DNA from: Liolophura sinensis
Taxonomy: Eukaryota > Mollusca > Polyplacophora > Chitonida > Chitonidae
NCBI RefSeq assembly: GCF_032854445.1
Contig: NC_088301.1
Span: forward strand, 7,498,281 to 7,562,280
Direction: 5' to 3'
Length of the DNA stretch: 64,000 bases
Both the position numbers and the translations under genes were made by a program. The notes under the pieces are model-generated. The model searched no databases. It worked only from the letters and a program-made list of their open reading frames with translations, and was not told the origin of the DNA. Of the stretch, positions 24,253 through 35,304 are shown one piece after another; position 1 is the stretch's first letter, and the number at the start of each line of letters is the position of its first letter.

Positions 24253-27200
24253 CTTCAGACAGTTGACTTGTTGCTAAAGAAAGGCCTTCCAAGTCTGTAT
24301 CTATTCAAGTAACTATATAGTATAGTATATGATATCACATTCTTATTTCTCTTTTGATTTAGTAATTTACTTTTTTTTTCTTTTTCTTCAACAAAAGTTC
24401 ATCATTCTGTCAAAATTTCAGATCCTATGTCATAGATTACAGCCTTGGAAAATTTGGCTTCTGATTGTAGTCAGTTGAATTCATGCTAAGAGAAGGCCTT
24501 CTGAGGCTCAGCCCCTATAATGGTATGTACAAGCCTACATAAAGCCACTTTCTTCTATTTAACGAGGCAATTTCATTTCTTTTTTTTTACAACAAAAGTT
24601 TACAGCGTTCTTTGACAATTTAAGATCTAATATTTATACTAGTGAGCAAGGCTAAAAATGCAATTTATACTTTTTTATCACACTGAACCCTCTATATGTA
24701 GTTACAACACAATTCAAAAGTTCTTGGAAATGAATTTTTAAGGAATGCGGGCTTACTGTGGATCACAGCCATTTTGTTTTCCCCAAATACATGTAAGTCA
24801 GTGGTTACCTTAAAGGGTGGTATCAGAAAATCCATATTTTCATTTAAAGCTGAAATTTATTACATGTAATAAAATAAACTCAATCGCATGACCTGATTGG
24901 CCAATGCATAATAACTAGTATATCCAAGGAATTGACAGCACTGCTTAAGTTAATCAATATTCAAAATGAATTTCTAACAGTCCACAGCATGACTTCAATA
25001 CAATTTGTTTGCATTTGTTCTTCATGAATCAAAAGCAATCCCCAAGTATATAAAATTTTTCAGCTGAACCAAATCAGCCATCAAAACAGCACAAGCCTAT
25101 AATGCCCCAATCTAGCAATGCTGTTCAAAAACAAATTATCCAAACGAAAACAAAATTCATACTCACTTATTTCAAAAGTGTAGAAGAAAGTTGAATCTTG
25201 GAAGGCCTTTGCATGCCTTGTTTCAACTTCAACCAACAGACTGTGACTTACTCGTTAAAATTTGGATAAGTGTTTTGATCATCTTGACATATGTAGCTTT
25301 TATAGCTGCACAGCAGATTAAAAGGCTATATAAAGGACTCACAGGGGCAACAACTTTGAAGAAAAAGACATCTTTTACTCGCCATAGAGTTACCTCCCTT
25401 GAATCCACATTAAGAAGACTTCAGACAGCATTCAATATCAACTTTTGGAATCGATCCCAAATGTACCTTTAATTACTTTCACTGATAGACGATTATATCA
25501 ACAGATAAAAATGACTTAACATTAAGTTTTTTCTCCTGATGTTAACAGTGACCTGTACTAATATATGAGACTCAAGCAAACAGGCAAAACAATCAATTTT
25601 AGCATAAAACTGTGAATTCCAACAGCTTAAAGGATACATCTAAAGGACAAAAATCTAAAGTACAAAAATTTAAAACTAAAATGAAGGAATTTTTGTCACA
25701 CAAAAAAGAGAATTTAAAAATTCTCCATTCATGGTGAGAAATTTTCCGCACTGAGAGCTATCACAGTTGACCTCAGAGCTGCAGTTTACTTAATTTCTGC
25801 ACTGAAAGCTGTAGTTCAAAGCCAAGTTTACACCCGAAGAAGAAAGCTTAGAAGCATTAGTGTACTTTCACATGATAGGAAACATCCTAAACTGCGCATT
25901 AACAGATGAAATCTGAATGTTTAATGTATCCATCAAACACACTTCAACATAAAACCTTAACACATACAGAGTAAATCTGTAAAATTAAAAAAAAAAAAAA
26001 AAAAAGCCAAATCCATTAAACTATTTCATCCAAAATAACTGTGAATTCCAAAATTTTCACCAAATTGCAAGTGCCGCATGAATTATATAATGTGAGACTG
26101 TGAGTTAAAGCTTAAATTAACAAAAACATATTTCAAGCACTGGAAAAAATATCAAAATTTGTCACAAACTTTTTTTTTTGGGGAGGGGCAGGGGGGAGGG
26201 GAGAAAAAGACCATAACAAAGATTGCTCAGATCGAAATGTGACAGAAGAAGACATCTTCACCTTAAGTTTTCAAATAAGAATACACTTAAGACCAATCTA
26301 TTAACAGTAATTTACATGTATGTATTACCATAAATCCTCAACAAATTTGACCACATATCAGGAGGAATGTTTTCTGATGTGGACAAGTTCTTTTATAATT
26401 TTTTGTGAAGATTTAGGTGCGCACTTGCCTGAAAATAATATTTACAAATAGCGTCCCAAATGATTACTGGCTGAATTTGTTTATAAATATTTTGGATACC
26501 ATTACATACATGTACAATTATATGTATGTTGTATTAGTATAAATATTTAAACTTACCTCAAAACTGTTATCTGGTCAAATCATGTTTTCTCCATACTCAT
26601 TCAAGCTTATCAAGCTTGATATAAGCTTATCAAAGAAAAGAACAAAAAGCAGAGAAACAAGAGTAAGAAAAATTTTGAATGATGAATCAATTTTACAAGA
26701 CTTTTATCAAACAACATACAACACTTTAATACATGTATAACACAACAAAGATAACATTTCTAGATTTGTACTACTTCATACCTGATTTTATGTATTGAAT
26801 CAATCATTCCTGGTTAATGTCTATATACATGCAGGTATATCTGTATACAAAATATTAATAATACACACAAGTATCACCTGGCAACAGATGAAAAATATGT
26901 GTACTGGTATATAATGTAAATCCCAAAACTACTGTATGTAATCATCACTTTGTACCAGTTAGCAAGTCTGTATAGCGTGTCAATTAGTTGGAAAAAATTT
27001 CCTAGGAAATTATAGGTGAATTACTGTACTTTTTATTTACATAAACATATGTTAATGGAAAAAAAAAACATCACTTACCTTATGACAGGTCTGTCTTTTC
27101 TATAACACCAGTCCTTTTGTAGATAATTAAACACTTTACCAGCTCAGCAAGCTGCTCTGTATATCCCAAGTGCATGTAAAACCACGTCCTTACAAAAATT

Positions 27201-28260
27201 TTTCAATGCATTCACAGCTAACATACATGGTACAACATCCATTATATTGAATGAAACATTTCCTCAACTGCCCCATTGGATATCTACATAAAGTGTAACA
27301 TCATTTATTTGGCAGGACTTAATTTCTCGATTTTGTTTTGTTCAAACCATCAGGGGATAACATTTACATAACAGATTTTCACCATATAGTTCACCATGTG
27401 TAAGTTCAATTTGTCTACAGAGCAATGTTTTAGATAATTATTATATTACGATAAAAATAAAAAAAATTTATTTATTTTTTTATGTCAATTTGGCTTGAAA
27501 GATGACAGCTTTTTACAGGACACAGCTAAGCATCACATGATTATATTATAGCATGAGGTAATATGGGTGATATGTCAGAAAATATATTTGTCTACAAGCT
27601 AAGAATAATCTACAAGATGTATAGAGGATAATCTGTTTTTGTTTATGACAACGATTTATGAACTCTCAGTCTACTCCCTCCAGCGCTTTCATTAGCTTGG
27701 ATTCATTTCACATGTAGCATCCTCATGTGAGCTGCATTAATGTCATTTTCTGATATGACACAACCTGGGGAAGTGACTGCCCATTTTTTGAGGCAGACGT
27801 GTGTGTGTTTTGTGGTCAACATTACCAAAAGAAATAAGGGGACCAAGGGCTAGCAGTTACGGTGTAAGTGTTCAAGAGCTAAAAGAAAATGAAAGAACAG
27901 AAAAGAATGGACATCTGTATTCAAACCCTGAATGATTAATCTGTAGGTGGAATGGTGTGATTTAATGTGAGCATCTGTTACACACAATGGGTAAGTTTGA
28001 CAGATCCTTTTGTTCCAGGCTTTGCAAATATTTGTTGCTGTAAAGCATTTCTACGTCAGTGTAAGGCAATAACAATGGCAAAGAAATTACGTTACTGACA
28101 CTTTTTAAAAAATCAATACTTCTGACACAAAACATTCATTTCACGTGGTTGACAGCTACCGGGGACGTTGTTGTTGTTGTAGTATGGTATATTCAACACA
28201 TGGTGTTGTTGTTGTCAGCCCAACTGACGGACGCGAAATGATGTTAAATGACATATACGA
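24253..28260. other. AT-rich stretch, probably intronic
   Basis: Long A/T runs and a G-rich run near 26180-26205 (GGGGAGGGGCAGGGGGGAGG). Apart from the candidate minus-strand splice sites near 27.1 and 26.55 kb, nothing is recognised. Confidence 0.6.
27079..27113 (-). CDS. Candidate small exon, minus strand
   Basis: 35 nt between tatctacaaaag and ATAAG|GTAAGTG; one open frame, DWCYRKDRPVIR. Another perfect minus-strand donor (TTTTGAG|GTAAGT) lies near 26555, but the sequence before it is closed in all frames. Both could be 5' untranslated exons of the gene starting near 28.4 kb. Confidence 0.2.
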
Positions 28261-28312
28261 ATGCTTGCTGATATCAGAGGACATCAAGATGTGTTAAAGA
28301 AAATGAACTCAC

Positions 28313-28523
28313 ATCTGTCGTCTGAAACTGTCAGGAAAAGGAGCTTCTTATTGACACCTGCTTCGGAATGCTTCCCTCCAAAATCCAGGAAGTGACAAAA
28401 ACAGCGCACCCTAGCGACCATCGAGTCACATGGTGAAGACTGATTTGGGGTTTTCATTTATTACTTGGTTGGGCACAAATGTTATAGTGGTTAATAAACG
28501 CGTTACAGGTTGGCCAAACGTTG
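28313..28523. promoter_or_regulatory. Candidate bidirectional promoter with two divergent noncoding first exons
   Basis: On the plus strand CAAACGTTG|GTAAGTGTG (exon end 28523) is a strong donor that could join the acceptor at 30579 of regucalcin copy 1. On the minus strand CGACAGAT|GTGAGTTC (exon end 28313) is a strong donor pointing left. The 200 bp between are locally richer in CpG (GCGCACCCTAGCGACC, AAACGCGTTAC) and hold a TCACATGG E-box-like site. This is inferred from splice sites only. Confidence 0.35.
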
Positions 28524-28865
28524 GTAAGTGTGTTGACATGTCATACCATTTCCACATGTATATCTTTGGGCTCGCTACACTTCAATGAGTTACTGGTACA
28601 GATACGGGACATAACTCTTGACGGGACACTTGACGAGCAGAGGCAGTTGACCGACAGCTGGGAACCCATGCAAACCTGGGACTATTATATCAAGCCTTCT
28701 GTAAGCCTTCTGATGCAAATCTTCTTGTAAAAAGTTCTCATTTGAATATAGCATTCTGAATCCACACACTTCAGTTTTGAGACAAGTGCATGGTCAGGTC
28801 AGACCAGGTCAGACACCTAGGTCTACATACATGTATTTGGGCCGATAGACTATACATAAAAGGAA

Positions 28866-29480
28866 TGAGTGAGTGAGTGAAAGTTTTAATGTCGCTTTCA
28901 TCAATATTTCAGTTGTATCGCGACAATAAAACGTCAAGTAGTCGGTCTACTAAGGATAAGTCATTTACTAGTCAGTCTAAAGGACACCAGAAGTCACATA
29001 ACAAACACAGACGGTAGTTTAAAATCACAGCTTTACTGCCATACCAATGGCAGAGAGAAAATCAAAAATAGTATCACTTTCTACAGAATTGAAAAGTTCT
29101 GCCAGAGGGCTCACATGATAAAAGGAATCTCGCACAGGAGCAAAGTCGCCACAGTCAAGCAATAGGTGTGGAGATAATGCTGTGAAAAGGAAGGTGATAG
29201 ACCAACAAACTGACGAATATCATGCAGTTTGTTGGTTGTCTGGTCATCCCATTGAGCCTGAAACAAACGCTTGATATAGGAGCAAATAAGTGAACGCAAG
29301 TCCGAATAGGGAATATCAGTTTGGGTAGTAACGGAATGCAGAGCCGCCTTAGCGGCTTCATCTTCAGCAGTATTCCCTGGGATACCCATATGCTCGGGGA
29401 CCCATCAAAGACAATGATAAAATCTTCATTAAGTCGTTTGAGCATCTCCCTGATAGATAGAATGTTTGGATGTACAGGCG
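28866..29480 (-). pseudogene. 3' fragment of a non-LTR retrotransposon (RNase H region), frameshifted
   Basis: On the minus strand a frame contains HMGIPGNTAEDEAAKAAL and IPYSDLRSLICSYIKRLFQA, typical of the RNase H domain at the end of ORF2 in Jockey-like elements (GIPGNExAD, then a conserved SYI). The upstream part is in another frame after a one-base shift near 29400. The copy is truncated, with no reverse transcriptase visible. Dead copy. Confidence 0.75.
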
Positions 29481-29650
29481 AACCAGCCCATACATAAAAG
29501 GTCTACAGTACCAAAATGATGTACTGGTACCGTACTTTAGTTGATGTCAGTGCTGCCGAAGTTGATGTCAGTAAGTACATGTAAACCAAAATAATTTAAT
29601 TAATGGCCGAAATGGGCGGAGAAAAATGTGTTAATTTGTTCACCTTTTTT

Positions 29651-29820
29651 TTTTTTTTTTTTGGATTGGTGGTGATCTACGTCATCACACCCCAGTTAAG
29701 AATATTTCACTCATACGGCAGCCAGCGTTATGGTGGGAGGAAACCCGACAGAGCTCTACAGGTTGCTGGCAGACTTTCCCGCACACGATCAGAAAGGGAG
29801 CCAGTATGAGCTGGACACCA
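29651..29820 (-). mobile_element. SINE family A upstream of regucalcin copy 1
   Basis: A T run followed by body sequence AAGAATATTTCACTCATACG, ending near the GAGCTGGAC of the B-box side. Confidence 0.85.
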
Positions 29821-30625
29821 GGTTGACAGAATTCCGTTCCCTTTCCGGTGGCTACTGAAGGAGTGACGTGTCATTCCAGTATCCCCTGGGCGAGATCTGT
29901 GGCACCATCGCTACCACCAAGTCCGACAGTGGTGTAGTCGGTGGGGCGTGTATTGTAGTGTCTTCACTCATGCGAATTGATGTGACTTGAGGGGTGCATT
30001 CCATTTGTCCTTCTGGCCACCACTGATAGCAGATTCAGGGGCCACCAAGCTGTTCCAGAAGAGTCAGGTTGTGTCCTCTGGTGGCCACTGAATCTGTCAC
30101 CAGTGGCAGACCCTTGAGCAGTTGAAAGCTTCTCCAGTTACTGTAGGCCTGTGTTATCCTGGTACATGCATGTAAGACCAATGGCACTTAATTATACTTA
30201 ATATTTTGGAATGATTTTCATTTATTATTTTCATTGTTTCTACTGCCTTTATGATAATCTCACCTTTTGTGACAATTTCTGGCTAAAAATGAAATACATG
30301 TAGGCCTGTTAAATTCCGATACCTTTGGTAAAATGAAAGAAAACTAGGAAGTGGCCTGCTGTGGATCTCAGCCAAAAAGTCACACATGGTAAAGACATAG
30401 GGTCAGAGATTACCCGCAGAGCTGTTCCCTCCTGTACCTGAGCGCTAGCTGTCACAGAAATGAAATATTCTTGAATGCATCCTAAAAATTAATGAAGTAA
30501 AGATCTTTAAAAATTCCAAGCTTTAAGCAAATTAACAAATCTAATATTTTAGAGCTTGTATATTCCTCTGGTGTTGCAGATGACTATACGCACAAAACTG
30601 TGTGGATTTAAAGGATTACCTCAAT

Positions 30626-30782
30626 ATGTCAGTGTCAGTTGTTCTTAAAATGTTGCTAAAAAACCTTGGAGAAGGTCCTCATTGGATGGAGTCATCAGGA
30701 CGACTTCTCTTTGTGGACATTGAGAGCGGTGATATTCACAGTCTGACGCCATCCAAGAATGAGCATCACATCACCCATGTCG
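30626..30782 (+). CDS. Regucalcin copy 1, coding exon 1
   Basis: Codes for 52 residues plus one base (phase 1), including the first metal ligand in LGEGPHW and the first blade strand LLFVDI. A possible acceptor (gtgttgcag) ends at 30579, so this exon probably starts about 47 bp before the ATG, with a separate untranslated first exon upstream. If so, an out-of-frame ATG at 30580 opens a 22-codon upstream frame that overlaps the true start. The donor is CG|GTATGT. Confidence 0.9.
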
Positions 30783-32286
30783 GTATGTGATTCCAGTCGT
30801 GTTTTCAAATTTCATTTCACTGACCCTTATTTATTTATTTATCAGTGTTTCTCATTAACTGACTGCTGTTTGTTACTTCATAATCTTAGTCAAAAAGGTT
30901 TCATATATGTAGTGGTGCATGGTCAGTTGTTTGGGTGTAAGACTTGTGAGCTGGATTTCAGTTTGTAGCCTCATTGGTCAGCGCCCCCTTTGGTCAGCGA
31001 CCTCATAGATCAGCGGCCCCGTTGGTCAGCGGCCCCATTTGTCAGAGGAGGGCCCCATGGCCAAGGTGGTTAGCATGCCAGTGCAGTGCAATGATGCAGG
31101 AGCCTCTCGCCAATGCGGTCGCCGTGAGCTCGTCCAACTACTTCTACAGTCGTTTTTGGGAACGTCTTCCTGCGGATGATCATAGGTTTCCTCAGGGCTC
31201 TGCCCGGTTTCCTCCAATCATAATGCTGGCCCTGTCGTAAAAGTGAAAAGTCATGTATTCTTGCGTACGGCGTGAAACATCAATCAAATACATACATAAA
31301 TCATTGATCAGCAGTCTCATTGATCAGCAGCCGCATTCAGGTCAGTGGCCCCATTGATAACTGGCCCCCTGGGTCAGGGGGCTTCATGGGTCAGTGGTTT
31401 CAACGGTGGTTTGGGGGAAATAAATGTATATGTATGAAGTCATATACCTGTATATATAGTTCAGTATAAGTGACCTCAGTTGAGTTCATTCTAAATATGT
31501 AAATTACATATGTACGTGAAAAGAATGGGCATGGAGGTATTGCATAATAAGTGTTGTAACATTCTGCAGACTTTATTGTCTTAATGTATTTCAGCATGAT
31601 GTTACATGTAAGTAAATTGTAAAACCTCATTCACTGAACTCAGTCTAAGAACGCAGCCTATGGTGCATTTTCTGAAGCATATAACTGTCCTAAAATGTTA
31701 CCGTTGATGCAGAAACATTTTTTTCTAGTTGGATATCATCCTGCCTTCTGAAAGAAACTTCAAAACACCTTTTAGAATCAGTAGAACTCTCAGAATCTAG
31801 CTAAATGAGTAGCTGAATTAAATTTTTCATGACTTTGTTTCTTTTCAAATCCCTTTGTTGCTCTGATTATTTCCAGCTGGTTCAGCAAGTTTTGCTATTC
31901 CAACATGTATTGGTGGGGTTGTGATTGGTAATGACCAGAAAATAGCTCGTGTGGAATGTGACAGTGGAGAAATAGCCACCCTTGCAGAGCTGGAAAACAA
32001 AACTGTCAAATTTAATGATGGTAAATGTGATGCCAGTGGCAGACTGTGGACAGGTAAGGATAGTCACGCTGTATATATGAAACCTAATTCTTCACATACA
32101 CTCCCCTCTCCAGCACATATCACAATCCTAAAACTGGTCAAAAATGGCTTTGAAAGTGCTTGATTTCTCAATGTTAAATACCATTGTCATATAGCTTTGT
32201 GAATGTTGTGAATGAATTGATCAAAATGCAAAATACTATCCATTCCATTATCTCCAGATGAAGGTTTAGTTGTGTGTATATATATA

Positions 32287-32364
<78 letters not shown>

Positions 32365-35304
32365 TTGATAAAGTTGAAAAAGTATACCTTTTATTTATTT
32401 TTTTGTGATGCATAACCAAGATATTGAAGTTCAGTGTTATTTCTATAACCCGAAAACAGAGCTGTTTCTGCTGCCAGTGTTTGCCTTTTAGCCCTATTGG
32501 CCCCATTCTCCCTATTCACTGTGGGTATGAGTGATGTGATACTCTGACATAGTTTCTTTAACTTAGTTACCCTACGGCTTCATAAGAATTCCAGATTAAA
32601 AACTGATTTATACTGTATTTTCAAACACATCTAAACAAATGGCTTCCAGAATAACAAATGTTATATTATTTGTTGTGTTCAACAATCAGGAACATATGGC
32701 ATACCAAGTACCACTGGAGGACCTTATCGCTCCAAATCTGGAGCCTTGTACTCTCTCGACAAAACCCAGGGGCTTCGTCAACATCTCAGTAACATTGACC
32801 TCTCTAATGGCATAGGGTGGACCAAGGACAACACCACAATGTTCTACATTGACTCACTTCCCAGGAAGATATACTCATTTGACTTTAATCTGCCCGGAGG
32901 AAAAATTGGTAAGCTGTACTCATCTGACTTTGATCTGGTCAGAGGAACAATTGGTAAGCTGCTCTCATTTGGCTTTGAACTTGTCAAAGGAATAGTTGGT
33001 AAGCTGTACTTGTTAGGCTTTAATATGCCCAGAGGAGCAATTGGTAAGCTGTACTTGTTTGTCATTGATGTGGTCAGAGGCAAACTTGGTAGGTTGTACT
33101 TGTTTGGTTTTGATCTGGTCAAAGGAAAAGTCGGTAAGCTGTACTCATTTGGCTTTGATCTGGCCAGAGGAACAGCTGGTAAGCTGTACTAATTTGGCTT
33201 TGATCTGGTCAGAGGAACAGCTGGTAAGCTGTACTAATTTGGCTTTGATCTGGCCAGAGGAACAGCTGGTAAGCTGTACTAATTTGGCTTTGATCTGGCC
33301 AGAGGAACAGCTGGTAAGCTGTACTCATTTGGCTTTGATCTGTTCAGAGGAACAGCTGGTAAGCTGTACTAATTTGGCTTTGATCTGGCTAGAGGAACAG
33401 CTGGTAAGCTGTACTCATTTGGCTTTGATCTGGCCAGAGGAACAGCTGGTAAGCTGTACTCATTTGGCTTTGATCTGGCCAGAGGAACAGCTGGTAAGCT
33501 GTACTCATTTGGCTTTGATCTGGTCAAAGGAACAGCTGGTAAGCTGTACTCATTTGGCTTTGATCTGGTCAAAGGAACACTCAACAGTATTTGGTTGTCT
33601 TGAATCTGGTTAGAGGAGAGTTAACTAAAAGCTAAGCAAAGGAACATATTTCCTTATGCAATCTGCAAGAATGTCTCAGCTGAATCATTCACATTAATAA
33701 TGAACAGAGACATCTCCTTAAACAAATAAATTATTAAATTGTGTTTGTATAACACTGCTTCCAGTGTTCCTGTTGAATCGTTTTATTGATGAGGACTATT
33801 GTTTTGTTTGCTTGTCCAGGAAATCAGCAAGTTGTTGCAGATTTTGCAACCTTAGCACCTGACCTGGGTTTACCTGATGGAATGACCATTGATGCTGAAG
33901 ACAAATTGTGGGTGGCGTGTTTTAAGGCTTCAAAGGTGGTCAGGATCGACCCGGCCACAGGTGAGAATAGAGTGAGTGAGTGAGTGCTTGGGGTTTAACA
34001 TCGTTCTCAACAATTTTTCAGTCATATCACGACGAAGGAATCATTAGGGTGCATGTACGGGTAATGTGCCTCCTTGTTGCAGGACGGATTTCCACCGCTC
34101 TTTTATTTATTGCTGCCTCACTGAGACGACTTACCGAAGGCAAGCAAGCCGCCCCGCCCGAGCCATTATACTGATACGGGTCAACCAGTCGTTGCACAAT
34201 CCTCTTCATGCTGAACGCCAAGCGAGGAAGTTACAACTTCCTCTTTTAAAGTCTTAGGTGTGACTCGATCAAGGATTGATCCTGGATCTACCGGTCCCGA
34301 AGCGGACGCTCTACCGACTGTGCTATCCAGGCCGGTCGGTAAGAATAGAAGAGAGAAAAGTGAAAGAACTTATGGTGTTCAACTCATGAAGATACTTGCT
34401 TGTGAATTATCAGCTTGCAAAGTTGGCAGTGTATTTGATTTATTTATCGACAGCAGCCAATATTATGGTGGAAGGAAACCAGGGAAATCCGACATCCAGA
34501 CTTTTCTGGCATTCCTTCTCACATAACGTTGGTGTTGTAAAAGTGTACATGATGTCAAAGATAATGCATGCCTCAGAAGAACTGAAGAGGACTTTGTGCA
34601 GAAATAGTTTTTTTCTTTCTTCCATTTTGTTCTTCTCAAGAAATTCCATAAAATTCTATGAACATAGTAATGTGATGTGGCATCATCAGTCGTTGAGCTT
34701 GCGAACTTCATGGGGAGCAGGGTGGGAGAGGCCTCCTTTCAAAGAATGAGCAATCAGTGGTCAAATGACAAGTGATTGTACATACCTGTGAAATATATTT
34801 CAAATTACCTTAACCCCCACTGGGAGTGCGGAGTGACTTAACCAGATGTTTCCTAGTCTAGAAACCTTGGTTGAGTCCAATTTAAGCCTTCTTGAGGGTC
34901 TTGAGCTTCAAAATTTGACATTTTTTTGGTACATTTGTTCATGTCATTCCAGCGAGACAGCGGTATAAATGTACCATTCACATTGGCTGCTACAAGGAAA
35001 GCACCCTGTATATTACTGGATCACAGACCGGAGTGTCTAAATTGTAGGTGTATAGATATATAATTCATTTTTTAACATTTTCTTTGTGCTACCAGGTCAA
35101 ATCATACAAGAGGTGAAGTTTCCTGCAAAACACATAACGTCTTGCTGCTTCGGTGGTCCAGACTTTGCCGACCTCTATGTTACCTCAGCCAGATATCACC
35201 TTTCTGATGAAGAGGTCGGGGTCAACCAACCTGAAGCTGGCTCATTATTCAAAGTCACAGGGTTAGGGGTCAAAGGTCTCCCAGCTAATCATTTTGAGAT
35301 CTAA
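30626..35304 (+). CDS. Regucalcin / SMP-30 (gluconolactonase family), copy 1; five coding exons
   Basis: The exons are 30626-30782, 31877-32053, 32690-32908, 33820-33960 and 35096-35304. Together they give 903 nt and a 300-residue protein, close to the 299 of vertebrate SMP-30. All introns are GT-AG and phase 1. Family knowledge: this six-bladed beta-propeller binds a divalent metal, hydrolyses sugar lactones and is cytosolic. The four metal-ligand positions are present: Glu16 (GEGPHW), Asn99 (KFNDGK), Asn151 (LSNGIGWT) and Asp204 (LPDGMTID). The C-terminal CCFGG, LYVT and [10 protein letters not shown] motifs are typical. The residue two before Asn99 is Lys, where copy 2 and vertebrates have Arg, so substrate preference may differ. 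The start is the first in-frame ATG (A at -3) and matches MSVSVVLK in copy 2. No signal peptide is visible. Intron 3 opens with an unusual exon-derived donor array. Confidence 0.93.
31046..31295 (+). mobile_element. Diverged SINE family A in intron 1 of regucalcin copy 1
   Basis: GGCCCCATGGCCAAGGTGG and GCAGGAGCCTCTCGCCAATG are the head; the tail is GTACGGCGTGAAACATCAAT. It splits a degenerate tandem repeat of roughly CCCCATTGGTCAGCGG found on both sides (about 30970-31045 and 31300-31400). Confidence 0.85.
31877..32053 (+). CDS. Regucalcin copy 1, coding exon 2
   Basis: This 177-nt symmetric phase 1-1 exon has acceptor ttccag and donor ACAG|GTAAGG. It carries the second metal ligand in [14 protein letters not shown]. 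Confidence 0.93.
32277..32361. repeat. (TA)n microsatellite in intron 2 of regucalcin copy 1
   Basis: About 80 bp of alternating TA with one early interruption. Confidence 0.98.
32690..32908 (+). CDS. Regucalcin copy 1, coding exon 3
   Basis: This 219-nt symmetric phase 1-1 exon has acceptor aatcag. It encodes the third metal ligand (DLSNGIGWT) and FYIDSLP. Its last 15 codons, [15 protein letters not shown], are the seed of the 45-bp array that follows. The reading frame stays open through the array to a TAA at 33190-33192. Confidence 0.92.
32909..33583 (+). repeat. Exon-derived 45-bp minisatellite carrying 15 serial 5' splice sites
   Basis: There are fifteen head-to-tail copies of a 45-bp unit (15 codons, K-L-Y-S-F-G-F-D-L-x-R-G-x-x-G). 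They start exactly at the exon 3 donor. The unit matches codons 171-185 of the protein plus the exon/intron junction. A GT stands at 32909 and every 45 bp to 33539, nearly always as GGTAAGCTG; the fifth is GGTAGG. Because 45 is divisible by 3, every donor is in phase 1. The first in-frame stop is at 33190, so the first seven donors could give in-frame proteins with 0 to 6 extra blocks. Units in the middle carry TAA; the last four repeat TACTCATTT. Confidence 0.95.
33820..33960 (+). CDS. Regucalcin copy 1, coding exon 4
   Basis: This 141-nt symmetric phase 1-1 exon has acceptor ttgtccag and donor ACAG|GTGAGA. It encodes [18 protein letters not shown] with the fourth metal ligand (Asp204) and ends in RIDPATG. 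A SINE begins only about 11 bp after the donor. Confidence 0.93.
33972..34341 (-). mobile_element. Full-length tRNA-headed SINE, family B, in intron 4 of regucalcin copy 1
   Basis: On the minus strand the head reads GGCCTGGATAGCACAGTCGG TAGAGCG (A box), with a B-box-like GGATCAATCC. A long body follows, then a GTGAGTGAGTG-derived tail on the plus side. Direct repeats AGAATAGA at 33964-33971 and 34342-34349 mark the insertion. It starts 11 bp after the exon 4 donor. Confidence 0.9.
34434..34490 (-). mobile_element. SINE family A remnant in intron 4 of regucalcin copy 1
   Basis: Only GACAGCAGCCAATATTATGG and GAAGGAAACCAGGG are recognisable. Confidence 0.55.
34953..35047 (+). CDS. Possible alternative terminal exon of regucalcin copy 1
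   Basis: After a good acceptor (catgtcattccag) the phase-1 frame stays open for 31 codons to TAG. It ends in [16 protein letters not shown]. The piece LYITGS resembles the LYVTSA strand of the normal last exon and similar strands in other SMP-30/gluconolactonase proteins. Splicing exon 4 to it would give a shorter C-terminus lacking the [10 protein letters not shown] tail. It may be a mutually exclusive last exon or a fossil of a duplicated exon. Phase and family resemblance support it; nothing here shows that it is used. Confidence 0.35.
35096..35304 (+). CDS. Regucalcin copy 1, terminal coding exon 5
   Basis: The acceptor is gtgctaccag. The exon codes for the last 69 residues with the family hallmarks [31 protein letters not shown], then a TAA stop. 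An alternative terminal exon in the same phase lies just upstream. Confidence 0.93.

Noticed and set aside
25191-25472. 93-codon plus-strand open frame with a hydrophobic segment
   Set aside because: No splice sites or known family; AT-rich composition explains the hydrophobic run.
33041-33613. 190-codon open frame ([15 protein letters not shown] repeats) on plus and its minus counterpart
   Set aside because: Out-of-frame reading of the exon-3-derived array; the true frame is a different one.
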